Source of the DNA: Orychophragmus violaceus
Taxonomy: Eukaryota > Streptophyta > Magnoliopsida > Brassicales > Brassicaceae
NCBI GenBank assembly: GCA_030180135.1
Contig: CM058231.1
Span: 23,377,034-23,441,033, forward strand
Direction: 5' to 3'
DNA length: 64,000 nucleotides
Positions 1 to 10,328 of this stretch are shown here, one piece after another. Position numbers and translations under genes: made by a program. The notes beneath the pieces were generated by a model. That model did not search any database and had not been told where the DNA came from. It saw only the letters and a program-made list of their open reading frames with translations. The first letter of the stretch is position 1. The number at the start of each line of letters is the position of its first letter.

Positions 1-1466
1 AAGGACCTCCAGAGGAACAATGCATCCAGGAAATACCCATGAAATGGGTGCCACTCCTCCGGTATGGTCAATGAAGTGCAATATGTCTTTGACGTTCTCT
101 TCGAATGACAAACGCCCCCACGGAAAAGTCTTGCACATCTCGAGATCATCAATGGCTCTGAGGAAGAAACTCTCAACGGAAGTAGCTCCTTTGCATGTCT
201 TCTTCTTCCCAATGATCACGGATGACAAGAAGTACAGGACAGCCATCTTCAAACGATCCTTGCCATACTTTCTCTTGCCAATGTTTTTTTTCGTTTTCAT
301 AGCTAGGAACTGTTTCACAACTTCTTCATGTGTAACATTCTCTTCACCAAAGTACTTAGCAATAAAACCTGAGTCACCACCAAGGGATTCGTAGTGGTTT
401 GGATAGGAGTGACAGAACAACCCCGAAACGAGTGCATGCTCCCTAATGGAATAGCGGATTGGAACGTCGTTGACAATAAACCATAGCTCCATCTTCTTAT
501 CCACAGCCATGACCCTAACAAGAATCATCCACAGTCCCATCCATTTTGAGCTTGTCTTCTGACCCATGTGGAAGAAGTGCTTGAATTGTGGATGCTCATG
601 GAACCAATCAAGCTCATCATCCTCGAGAATGTCGTCTACAGTCTTCACGGCTTTGGCGATGTAGCACTTAGAAGAGAGCTTTATTGTCTTCACATATTCT
701 GTGGGAGGGAAACACATCTTGAGGGGCTGCATTGGTTCGGTTTCGTCCTCTGAATTCTGCACACACAAAAAGTTTGACCAAGTATTACCCAGTTATACTA
801 AGTTTTACACGAAAGTTTTACCAAGTTTTACTCTAACTATACTAAGTTTTTCCAAGTTTTACTACCTTTAACCAAGTTTTACCAAGTCTGACACAAGGTT
901 TTACTAAGTTTTACCAAATTACGCACAAAGTTTTGCTAATTCCTACCAAGTTTTACACCCAAAATTAGACATGCAAGGCCCCATAAATGGAAATACGTAC
1001 CGTTCCTTCCTCGAGTTGATCACTGTGGTGGGTTAAAGAGCGGATTTCACTGGTTCGAACAACTTCTCCTTCTTCGTGAAACCCTAGTCCCGGAATGCGG
1101 GAATCTTCAACTTCATCCTCCTCGACTACGGCTTTCTGCTCATCGTCTACGGCTTTCTCCTCATCGTCTACGTCTTTCTCCTCCTCGTTTATCCCTCCGG
1201 CTTCCTCCTCCTCATCGTCTTCTGTTTCATCGTCCTTCTCTTCCTCGTTCTCAATCTCTTTGTCGTCTTTTTTTTCTTCCTCCGCATTCTCGGATTCTTT
1301 TTCCAAATCTGTTTTTTCTTCTTCATCAATTTGTTTCCACACAACTTCGGCTTCGCGATTCGCCTCTTCTCTCGGATCTTTCTCGGTTGGGGATTCGTTT
1401 GGAGGAATCGATTTATCCTCTACTCTCTTCGACTTTCGTAATTTCTTTCTCCCATAACTCCGACAT
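1..1466 (-). CDS. DUF1985 (Ulp1-transposon type) gene, partial at left edge
   Basis: Reading leftwards, an acidic N-terminal exon (about 1466 to 1001) ends at a GT donor (1000-999). It joins in phase to an exon starting at 756 after a CAG acceptor, which stays open for about 250 codons to the window edge. That exon carries the DUF1985 signature: WFIVNDVPIRYSIREHAL, then GLFCHSYPNHYE, KYGKDRLKMAVLYFLSSVII and WVFPGC. The family is known from Arabidopsis and Brassica Ulp1-peptidase genes carried by Mutator-like elements; the peptidase itself would lie off the edge. The first exon is a run of Glu/Asp/Lys with a basic stretch (YGRKKLRKSKR) before it. The plausible ATG at 1466 (MSELWEKEI) is out of frame with the acidic exon, which implies a 1-nt shift near 1420. 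It may therefore be a pseudogene despite the clean DUF1985 exon. The domain call is confident; activity is unknown. Confidence 0.75.
775..960. repeat. AAGTTTTACCA-type short tandem repeats in the intron of the DUF1985 gene
   Basis: The intron between 757 and 1000 is almost entirely irregular copies of an 11-13 nt unit related to ACCAAGTTTTAC (for example AAGTTTGACCA, AAGTTTTACCA, AAGTTTTACTA), about twelve of them. Spacing is variable. It is a degenerate minisatellite confined to the intron. Confidence 0.75.
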
Positions 1467-1469
1467 TGT

Positions 1470-1572
1470 TGTGCCGTATGACTACATATTCATTTGGGAT
1501 GAAGATCTCTACCTTGAAAACTTCAACGCAGAAGAGTGCGTCTTCATGCTCATATCTCTAGGAAGGTTTTAA
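1470..1572 (+). pseudogene. DUF707-family exon fragment
   Basis: Translation from 1470 gives VPYDYIFIWDEDL followed by LENFNAEE. This is the hallmark segment of plant DUF707 proteins (putative glycosyltransferase-like; the family normally reads PYDYIFIWDEDLGVENFNAEEY). The match stops after about 25 residues, an unrelated tail follows, and the frame stops at 1572. No other DUF707 exon is nearby. It starts only 4 nt upstream of the putative ATG of the opposite-strand DUF1985 gene. I read it as a captured exon fragment, the first piece of a three-gene mosaic. Confidence 0.65.
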
Positions 1573-1765
1573 CTGACCGCACGAATCATAGTCCATAAAA
1601 TGTGAATCTGTGCTCTGCATTGTGCAGGCTATATTCAAGCCTCCAAAACCAAACTGGGAGGGATTCCACTATGCTTTCCTCAAGTATGTGTTTTTATTTC
1701 TTCCTTTGTTTGTTCCATTTTACTATTCAAGTATGCTCATGAAATTATGTTTTTGTGCGTGAAGA

Positions 1766-2660
1766 TAGAACGACACCAGGAACGAAAGATTGATAAGACA
1801 CATGTAGAGGTAAGTGAATGTCTAACTTTAAGTAAAAACTTCGTTAGGGTTTAGTGAACATCGTCCTAGGCGATATTCTGATTATTTTTGCAAATGTTTT
1901 CACAGGTTCACGAAGAGCTGGATGCTGCGAGTTTGCGTGAACATGAGGAGTTCACGAAAGTGTAAAACATAGCAACGATTGAGCTTGGGAAATATGAGAT
2001 TGAAACTTGCTACTTGTCTCCGTTTCCACCAGTATACAATGACTATGTGAAGCTATTTTCTGTGAGTTTTGCGTCAATTTTATGAGGCGCAAATAACAAC
2101 TTCATTGACAGATGGTGAGCAATTGGCACTCTTTTTCTATCATTTGTATTCGATGTGACTGTATTCCTTTGTTGGGGCTGTAGATCAAAAATACTGTATC
2201 TTTCAGTAAATTTCGAATTCTTATAATATTTGTGTCGTCCTCTTTCTGTGCAGAGGAAATGTGATATGAAGCATCCCCCTAGGGATAAGATCTATTGAAC
2301 CTCTACCTTGTCAGTGTTCGAGGTAAGACCCTGAATATTCTCAATATGTATTGTCTGACATTGCCTTCGTATTCCTCCAAATGATGCTAATATGTTCAGT
2401 TTTGTCACTTACATTTTATGTCTGCAAGCTGATAACTTTCCTTCACATTCAGAAATGAATTTCATGACCTTGGAGTTTATTTGTGATGCTATCTTACAGC
2501 TAGATGACAAAAAAAAAGACAAGATCTACGGACAGAACCTCTGCTATTTGGCTAAGTTATTTCATGACCCTAAGACTCTTTACTACGAAGTCGATTTGTT
2601 CATGTTCTATAATCTTTGTGAATGTGATGATCGGGGATGCCACATGGCTGGGTACTTTTC
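1766..2660 (+). pseudogene. MYST histone acetyltransferase (HAM1/HAM2-like) pseudogene fragment
   Basis: Four successive exon-like blocks match plant MYST-family histone acetyltransferases in the right order. 1766-1810 encodes RHQERKIDKTHVE before a GTAAGT donor. 1908-2090 encodes HEELDAASLREHEEF, then TIELGKYEIET and SPFPPVYNDYVKLF. 2252-2321 encodes RKCDMKHPPRDKIY. 2500-2660 encodes IYGQNLCYLAKLF, TLYYEVDLFMFY and CECDDRGCHMAGYFS. Arabidopsis HAM1/HAM2 acetylate histone H4 in the nucleus. Here the copy is dead: an in-frame TAA follows FTKV, a TGA follows DKIY, the C2HC zinc-finger part is frameshifted, and the acetyl-CoA binding block that should follow GYFS is missing. Retained introns show that it came from genomic DNA, not a spliced transcript. 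Confidence 0.85.
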
Positions 2661-3023
2661 AATGGTACCAAAACTTTTTGTTTGTTTGTGGTAATGTTAC
2701 GTAGAATATCTTGATTACACCTGGTAAGTGGCATGTAAATTGACAGGATTTTAAGAGTACTTCTTATCAGTTTTTGCCTACTGACCCATATACGTGAGAT
2801 ACGACTGCGGAAAATGTCTCGGAAATTACCACATGCCTAACTCAACGATTGATTGTTTGGTGATTTATGATCTCTTTGAAATCTTCTGGTGTCATTAGCT
2901 TCTGGATTTGGTTGTGTTGTTATATTTTGTTTGAGCAAATGTTGTTGCTTTTCTGTCTAAGCGTCAACGTTAGTGTTAGACCAAAGAGAAAATAATGGAG
3001 AATCCTTCCATTTCTTTGGTTGC

Positions 3024-3330
3024 ATGTCGAGGCGAAGAAAGCTGTTCCACGGGATGATCAGCAAGTGCTAAAATGACACGCCAGTCCAATGCACCTTATC
3101 TCACCTAGGCCTTACCGAGGCTGAGTTCAAAGAACTACTTCAATCAGTTTGGTACAATCGCTGATGTTGTGGTAATGTATGATCACAATACACAGAGGCC
3201 ACGAGGCTTAGGCTTCATTACATTTGATTCCGAATAGTCTGCCAATATGTTTCTTCACAAGACCTTCCACGAGCTAAACGGCAATATGGTTGAAGTTAAA
3301 AGAGGCTAAGGCTTTACTTAGCAAAATTTG
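3024..3330 (+). pseudogene. RRM (hnRNP-type) RNA-binding protein pseudogene fragment
   Basis: Two pieces of a plant hnRNP-like gene lie here. 3026-3085 reads VEAKKAVPRDDQQVLK, the linker after the first RRM. About 3111-3305 reads GLTEAEFKNYFNQFGTIADV, then VVMYDHNTQRPRGLGFITFD, then HKTFHELNGNMVEVKR. This is a second RRM with its RNP1 motif slightly changed (RGLGFITF, usually RGFGFITF). Stop codons follow QVLK and FDSE, and about 15-20 residues are missing between the two pieces. It is non-functional. It lies on the same strand as the DUF707 and MYST fragments, downstream of them. Confidence 0.8.
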
Positions 3331-4368
3331 CTGAGGATTTACCCAAAAGGAACTAGAGTTACTTCATCAAATTACAACACGTTGGTTGGGTGGAGTGACG
3401 GTGCTCAAATGGTGGCTTTTAGTATGCAGGTTTCCTCTTTTTCCATATCACCAAATTTTTATGATGGAGTAGTAAAATAATTTATTACTATGGAGAAATT
3501 AACTCTTCAACTAATTCTACTATGATTTTCCCATGTACAGGGATATAGACGATCGTTGTAGCTGATGCAAGGAATGTTTAGAGCCATTGGCGGATGTGGA
3601 TACTTCAACATTTGTCAAAAAGTTAAATATGCTTACGGCACATGACTCCGCCCGTGCGTGGGGGTGACAGACCACTAGTTCTGTAAAGAATTACTCAAAA
3701 TACTCAAACTATCACTCTCTAACACTATTCGAAAGTATTTAAATTACTTGAAAGTTGGGTAAACAAAAAAAGTTAATGAACTTGGTTAACTTTGGTTTTT
3801 TGAATACTAGTCTGGGTATCCAATGTCCAAAATATCATGTCTTAATTTCATTCAGGTATTTATTTAGAACTGAACCCGATCCAGATCAGTTATCTGAATT
3901 GGAATTTGGGTTTGGATTTCGGGTTTGTTCTTGCCCTAGAATGGAATAAGATAATTTTCAGAAATGGTACGAGAAAGATCAAATAAAGCTATGTTGTCTA
4001 AATTGAAAACACATAAGAGAAAGTGATTAGGAACACTAAATAATAATGTGGGAAATAATAACGACAAGTCAAATCAGAAAGAGAGCGATAGGGTTTCCGG
4101 AAAAGGAAGAGTAGAAGCTGCGATTGTGAGTTATTGAGTAGAGAGCTCACTACTTGTGATGTGAAGTGTGTGATGCTTCTTAGCTTTGTGTGTTTCTATT
4201 AAACTCAAGTGGGTTTGGTAGACTTTCCTTTTGACTTTTTCTATTTCAATTAATTACATAATTTCTTCTTTTCTAACTAGGAAAAACATGAAATTGTAAA
4301 ATAACACATTAAAACCAGAAAACTACAATTTAAGATTATGTTGTTTCATTTAGCAGACTTTTTTTTTA
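3331..4368. other. Stretch without a recognisable gene
   Basis: AT-rich sequence. A possible exon-like piece around 3540-3650 could extend the RRM relic or be a further captured fragment, but I cannot place it. Short ORFs (such as 3755-3949) show no family resemblance. Confidence 0.4.
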
Positions 4369-4369
4369 G

Positions 4370-4749
4370 CAAACTAAACTTCAGATTAAAGGAAAGGTTT
4401 GCCTTCAAGAGAAGGTTACAAGATCAATGTTACGGAGAGCGGCTTTAGCAAGAGAGTCCGCTTCCAAATTACAAGTACGAGCAACAAAAAAGAAGGAGAT
4501 AGAGACAAAGGAAGAGCTAAGAGCATAAATGTCATGGAGAATGCATTTAAGGTTTTTAGTAGTTCCTTTTGAGGTGATGATGGAGATAAGAGTCTGCGAA
4601 TCCGAGAACACGTTCAAAGATGCGATTCCTAATTCAAGCGCCGAAGAGAGCGATGCCTTCATCGCAAGAGCTTCCGCTATCAATGCGGAAGAAACAAAAC
4701 GTCTAGAAGCTGAGAAAGTTTCATTTAGCAGACTATAGTCACTATACAT
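4370..4749 (-). pseudogene. LINE 3' end: RNase H-like domain fragment
   Basis: The 114-codon frame 4749-4405 contains ALIAEALAMKASLSSALELG, then VFSDSQTLI, and ends with CNLEADSLAKAAL. These are three conserved blocks of the RVT_3/RNase H domain at the C-terminus of plant L1-type (non-LTR) retrotransposons. The D of SDS and the D of EADSLAKAAL are catalytic-type positions. No reverse transcriptase lies upstream, so it is a 5'-truncated copy or a dispersed domain relic. The T-run near 4362-4370 on the plus strand would be the poly(A) tail of a minus-strand insertion. Confidence 0.75.
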
Positions 4750-4761
4750 CTAATTATCGAT

Positions 4762-7700
4762 CGGTTGTACATTATGACCATTTTATATTGTTTGTAAATA
4801 ATTTTTATAGCTGGATTGGTGTTGTTAGATATAACAAATGCAACTAACTACCGTAAGTACGTAAAAATCGATCTATACGATATGCAAATGTACTCATGAT
4901 CATGTTCTCCACGCTCAAATTGCATGCATAGCCCGTTGCTTATTATTTAAGTTCATGTTTTTATACCTAAATTTGAACCAATAAAACATTATAATGGTCA
5001 ATCACTTTTGTGATAGATTGAATTATTTTCACAATCTGCATGTTGAACTTCAAAACTGCAATAGTACTATAATGTAAAGGTTCTAAATAAATGATTCAGT
5101 TGGTAAAGGAAGTCTAGTAGACTTCCGCCAAACTTGGGTTCGATTCGGGTTGACCTCGGAGTTTTTACGTGGGTTCTCCGGCCCAAAGAATAGTTGGCTA
5201 AACCGACTAAACTTTCTAAAAATGATACAAATAAAAAATGATTCAGCCAACAACATTAAACCAAATGCCCGGCCCTTCATAACCGGTAGCTAATTAGTCA
5301 TTATAAAATATAAAATCGAATAAGCCATGGTAATTAGGCACAAGAAAATTTGGTACACGACAATTAAAAGAGGGCATATATGAAAATAGTTATAGAGAAA
5401 AGTGTAAAGTAGTGAATGCATGAATAATGGGTGTGGTAATAAATAGATAGATAGCTAGAGGGTAAAGAGGCAAGCTTTAATCAAAGAGAGGTAGTAATGA
5501 AGTTATACGAGCATGGAAACCTGACTAAACCCTAATTTCTTATTAGCTTTCTTCCCTTTTTGGGCAATCGTCCCATCTCTCACAGTCATAGTCCCTAACC
5601 CTTTTCTCAATAAATATAATTTCAGTCACCTTTATGTGAATGCAGACAGACATATCTTATCAGAATTTGTAGTATATATACAACTAATCTTCTATTTTCA
5701 GTTACTGATGTAAAATATTTCACTTACATCTTTGGATGTTTCATGCCAAAATATGGAAGTCTTTTACATTTGCATCACAATCCCAATGATGAGATTTGCT
5801 ATTGGATGAAAATGGATACATAAAAACTTGAGGATATATTTTATTAAGCACGGTTTTTTATTTACGAATATCGTTGAAGTTTCAGACTTTAAGTCTATAA
5901 TTTCTCACAAATTCAGAGTCAGTTTTTAGATAATCGATTTAAAAATTACCTCCCCGGAATAAGCCTTTAGATAATCTCATTTCTTGTGCATGTTAGATGT
6001 TTGTTATTACAAAGTATTAATACAAATCAGAACTCATCAATAAAACTCGAAATCATACAAAATCATATGGCAACCGTAGATTTAAAAGAGCCTGTTTATT
6101 AATGGCTTTGATTATTGGTTTATTAATGTTTTAATTATTGGTTTATTATTTTCTAAGCTTTGATACGTTAAAAATCTATCGTTTGAGAAAGAAAGAAAAA
6201 TATCCCTCAATCCATGTATATATTAGTCTAAACATTGAGAGGAAACTTTAATCAAATTAAATTGTATGTGTGTGGAAGTAGGAAACCTAAGGAGAGTGAA
6301 GAATGCAAAAAAAAGTTAGTCACTGAAAGAGACGTATGATTAATCAGTTGTCCACTTCCAATTTCCCTGTGGGGCAGTGCACGCACAAAAGATGGAATCC
6401 ATTCTACAGCTCCTCCTTTCTTCACTATCTTTTCAAGTTTCTCTTTTTGAAAAATTTATAAATAGTTTTTTTTTTTTAATTTGGATTTTGATATCACTCA
6501 AAGCCCACTTCTTAATTCATCTTCCCTTAAGTATTATGTATGCTAGGATATATGCTTGTTCTCTCTCAAATTTCAACAATAGAAGAAAAAAATGATGCCA
6601 GAAAAAAAAAGTGTGTGTATTAACTTCCAAAAGAAAAATTATCTTGATGGACTCTCGCTTTTTTAAGGATAGGATTATAGTTGGTATTATGTCAAATTAT
6701 TCATCCAATAAGAAAGCTAACATAAGAAATTAAAAATCGTAATCTTGTGTCAAATTATTCATCTAATATGATGGATGTTCCAAAAGCATAACATACATCA
6801 CCAAAAACCAACAATATCTTTATTTATTTTTACCGTAAGATTTATGCACACTTTCAATCAAAAATCTAGGTATTCCTTGATTTATAAGGGATAAAATCCC
6901 ATACATAATACATCTCATCTTTAATTTCATGGGCTATACTTTTACATGTATATATGTAAAACCCTCATAATTAACCCAAAACAGAAAAGTTGTAGCGCAG
7001 TGTAAAAAATTCTTTGAATAGTGGATAGGATTATAGTTGGTCTTGTGTCAAATTATTCATCTTTAACGTCAAAATATAAAAGTGGCAACTATATCTATAT
7101 ATATAGTTGGATGTCTCTGAAGAAGATCCATTGTTTTGGTTGTTTCTCGACAGCTAAACGATTTCTGCATAGATATTATTGAATGAAAATTTCACGATGA
7201 AAAAAAAAGTTGTGAAGCATGATGACTTATATCTGTTCTCAGTTTCTGCAGGGAAATCATTTTATGTGAAATTTTCTAGAGAGAAACAAAAAAACAAAAA
7301 CAGATCAAAGATCAGAAAAAGGACACTTCTTAAATTTATAACATGTGGGCAGGTCAAGGGTTGCTGGCATCAATCTTGAAAGAATATAATCATATTCACA
7401 CCATGCATGTATTATCTAATATGTAAATATTAAAATGTAAATTATTCATCTATTTTTGTCTTTTCCAATCGTATCATATATATTCATTAATATATGTGCG
7501 ATGTAGAAGCTGATGAATATAAATTAACGTATAAGACTCTGCTTCTTTTGAAATATATGTATATATATTATATATGTATACATATACATGTATACGGAAG
7601 TATAATTGGATTAAATAATTTCCCTTCAATTAGCTAGGTTTTAATACTCATCATTGAGGCGCATAATTAACTGAAAGAGTCATATATTACCTACAGAAAA

Positions 7701-8252
7701 CGTGTTTGAATCATTTCAGCACAGCTAATTGTAGTAAAAACAAACGTACGAGGAGTGATATTTAAAGTCTTGATATTTTTAAAGCAAAATTAAATACGTC
7801 TGCAAAATTTTGCAGAGGAAGATAAGTACTATCACAAGCCTTTTTTCAAAAAAAAAAAAGATAAGTACTATCACTAGCTAGCATAGCAACAGTGGAAACA
7901 TAGATAAAATTCATAAAACCCTAGATCCGCCCCGTAATTTTTATTTATATACGATTTGACATAATTTTTGTTTTCCTCTTTTACATTCAAATCTGTCTCT
8001 CTTTGCAACTAACGATGGAATTTTATTTATGTTTCCTAAACCCTAATTTGTTTGTTAAACTGTTTATTTTAACACTAAAATCGTGTCTACACTGAATATC
8101 CTTGATTTAAGATACTATTTATAACTTTTAAAATATTTTTTGCTGTAAAATAAATAATATAAATGCATTTATGGACTGCGCATGCGTCCAACACTTGAAC
8201 TATTTTCCCTTCTCCTCTATACCTCCTTGGACTTACTATGTCTGAACTTCTC
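4762..8252 (+). promoter_or_regulatory. CRC upstream region
   Basis: About 3.5 kb of AT-rich DNA without a supported gene lies between the LINE relic and the CRC TATA box. CRC of Arabidopsis is known to need several kilobases of upstream sequence, with conserved blocks bound by floral regulators, so this stretch is the likely control region. By eye I see one CArG-like site at 5746-5756 (CC, seven A/T, GG; not canonical), a pair of near-identical TATAGTTGG-containing blocks near 6660-6690 and 7025-7060 that share GTCAAATTATTCATC, and a SINE at 5100-5235. Assignment of specific factor sites is not possible without an alignment. Confidence 0.5.
5089..5246 (+). mobile_element. tRNA-derived SINE with 11-bp target duplications
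   Basis: The 136-bp body at 5100-5235 begins TTGGTAAAGG (like a tRNA box A region), has a box B match GGTTCGATTC at 5137-5146, and ends in an A-rich tail. It is flanked by perfect direct repeats AAATGATTCAG at 5089-5099 and 5236-5246. Pol III boxes plus target-site duplications are diagnostic of a SINE; Brassicaceae carry many tRNA-derived SINE families. The family name cannot be set by eye. Confidence 0.65.
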
Positions 8253-8260
8253 TATATATA
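8253..8260 (+). promoter_or_regulatory. Probable TATA box of CRC
   Basis: TATATATA lies 141 bp upstream of the CRC start codon, followed by a pyrimidine-rich leader. It is the best TATA match near the gene. Confidence 0.5.
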
Positions 8261-8314
8261 CAAGCCTTCATATCCCACAAAATAAACATAACCCTAACTC
8301 TTAAAAACATTTCC

Positions 8315-8317
<3 letters not shown>

Positions 8318-8366
<49 letters not shown>
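8318..8366 (+). repeat. (CT)n microsatellite in CRC 5' leader
   Basis: About 24 uninterrupted CT dinucleotides lie in the predicted 5' UTR, 35 bp before the ATG. CT/GA tracts in leaders are common in plants and are targets of GAGA-binding (BPC-type) proteins. Length is likely polymorphic. Confidence 0.85.
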
Positions 8367-8370
<4 letters not shown>

Positions 8371-8400
8371 AGATTGGTTTTCAATCCATTCGTAAAGATC

Positions 8401-9667
8401 ATGAACCTTGAAGAGAAACCAACCATGGCTTCAAGGGCTTCACCTCAAGCCGAACATCTCTACTACGTCCGGTGCAGTATCTGCAACACCATCCTCGCGG
8501 TAAGTAACCCACACATATATAGATATATAATCCTACATGCATGGTCCATCCATATTGATATGTAGATGTAAGCAATGCATGGGAAGCTATGTATTGCAGT
8601 ATTGTTGTGTATTTTTCAAGAGTTATAGTTAATTTTAAACCTAAATCTACATATATAGGTTGGGATACCAATGAAGAGAATGCTTGACACTGTAACGGTG
8701 AAATGTGGCCATTGTGGTAACCTCTCGTTTCTCACCACAAGCCCTCCGCTTCAAGGCCATCTCAGCCTCACCCTTCAGGTTTAAAACACTTGATTTATAT
8801 ACATATATATATATATATATATGCTTTGTCATACAGTTATTAATGTATATGTATCTTAAAAAAGTGGTATTGATGAGTCTAGTTTTTTGAGCAAGCAGAT
8901 GCAGAGCTTTGGTGGGAGTGAGTATAAGAAGGGAAGCTCTTCTTCCTCCTCTTCTACCTCCAGTGACCAGCCACCGTCTCCTAGACCATCCTTTGTCGTT
9001 AAACGTATGACACAAGATTCTAACTATACCATTTACCATTTCCGACTGTATTTGTGTAAATTTAGTCGTTTTGAATGTATATATATATGATTTATTAAAA
9101 ATCTTTTATATGTTTGGTGTTGCAGCTCCTGAGAAGAAGCAGAGACTTCCATCGGCTTATAACCGCTTCATGAGGTTAATATTTAAAATGTTCTTCTTCA
9201 TTTCCAAGTTAAGAAATTTAATGCATGAATCATATACACGTATCATATATAATCTTCTTCTCCTTAATTAAAAATAAAAAGGGATGAGATACAACGCATC
9301 AAGAGTGCGAATCCGGAAATACCACATCGTGAAGCTTTTAGCGCTGCTGCCAAAAATGTAAGAATATAATCGCTATTTTTTTCATCATATTCAGATAACT
9401 AACTTTAATTTTTTCCGTTAATAAGTATATATGTATTTACTAATTATATTTGTGTGACTGAAATATGTGTTAAACAGTGGTCAAAGTACGTACCCAATTC
9501 TCCTACTTCCATTACTTCCGGAGCTAGCAACAGTACTGTAAGCTATACAAATTACCTCAGTCTTCGTACGAATATCTTATTGTAGAGAAACAAATTGTGT
9601 TAACAAAAAGAAAAGAAAAATCAAATGTGTTTTGTTTTAGGGTTTCGGATTCGGTGAGAAGAAGTGA
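8401..9667 (+). CDS. CRC: CRABS CLAW, YABBY-family transcription factor
   Basis: Seven exons join to a 178-residue protein: 8401-8499, 8659-8778, 8899-9004, 9126-9174, 9282-9357, 9478-9537 and 9641-9667, all with GT-AG introns. The start reads MNLEEKPTMASRASPQAEHL as in Arabidopsis CRC. The C2C2 zinc finger uses C25, C28, C49 and C52. A Ser-rich linker follows (about 85-95). The HMG-like YABBY domain spans about 109-155 (PPEKKQRLPSAYNRFMR, then IPHREAFSAAAKNW) and the tail is GFGFGEKK. CRC is a nuclear DNA-binding protein that specifies carpel polarity and nectary development. Differences from my recollection of the Arabidopsis protein (181 aa): Ser instead of Ala after KNW, and a shorter segment before GFGFGEKK. 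The reading frame is intact and the gene is probably functional. It converges on SPL6, with 661 bp between the stop codons. Confidence 0.95.
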
Positions 9668-10328
9668 TATCCCAAGGCAATGCCTAAAAAATAACAAACG
9701 CACGTGTGCGAGATCAAACTTTTCTGCGAAGGGTGTAGTTACGGCGTCGTTTTCCTCATCTTGTGTTGTTTAAGTTGGTGTGTTTTCCTTTGTATGTCTC
9801 AAGTTGCAGAGATTATGTTGCTTTAATATATTTTCCGTCTGTCTTAGATTTGAAAGCTACGTTACCTTGCTGTGTTCTTTTGTACGTTCATGTCGGGACT
9901 TTTAAGTTTGTCTTAATCCTATAAAAATTTCTGCCTCTTTATATTGTCTCTATCAAGTTCAAATTATTTTCCATGGATTTGTAACTTTCAACATCGTAAC
10001 TTGGAATTTGAGAATCTCAGATGACGTGTAGAACAAAGCTTTTTCGGCGAATATTCATTACATCGTTGATCGTTATATATATAATATTGTCTGAAAATTA
10101 ACAAAAAAAAAGGACTGAAACACTGAAAGAAGCAGGCATAGATGTCTGAAGCAATTTTCTTTCAAGACTGATGAATAATAAATAAAATCAGTTACAAAAA
10201 CACTTGTAACCAGACTTGATATTTATTCTACTAATTTAACCATCTCACCAATCCAACAATCATCAATCCCAATTTCACAAACTAATCAAACCATGCATAA
10301 TTAACTTGCCTTATCTTTCTTTTAGGAA
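9668..10328. other. Shared 3' intergenic region between convergent CRC and SPL6
   Basis: Holds the 3' UTRs of both genes. Candidate poly(A) signals are AATAAATAAA near 10166-10176 on the plus strand and ATAAAT-type signals on the minus strand near 10220. No additional ORF or RNA gene is seen. Confidence 0.6.

Noticed and set aside
1095..1457. Plus-strand poly-Ser ORF of 120 codons
   Set aside because: It is the antisense of the acidic Glu/Asp exon of the DUF1985 gene; a GAA/GAG-rich exon always gives Ser/Phe frames on the other strand.
5083..5280. 65-codon minus-strand protein
   Set aside because: It lies across the SINE and its duplications; such frames are incidental to the repeat.
8399..9039. 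Minus-strand ORFs over CRC (90 and 130 codons)
   Set aside because: Shadows of the CRC exons, crossing introns, with no family resemblance.
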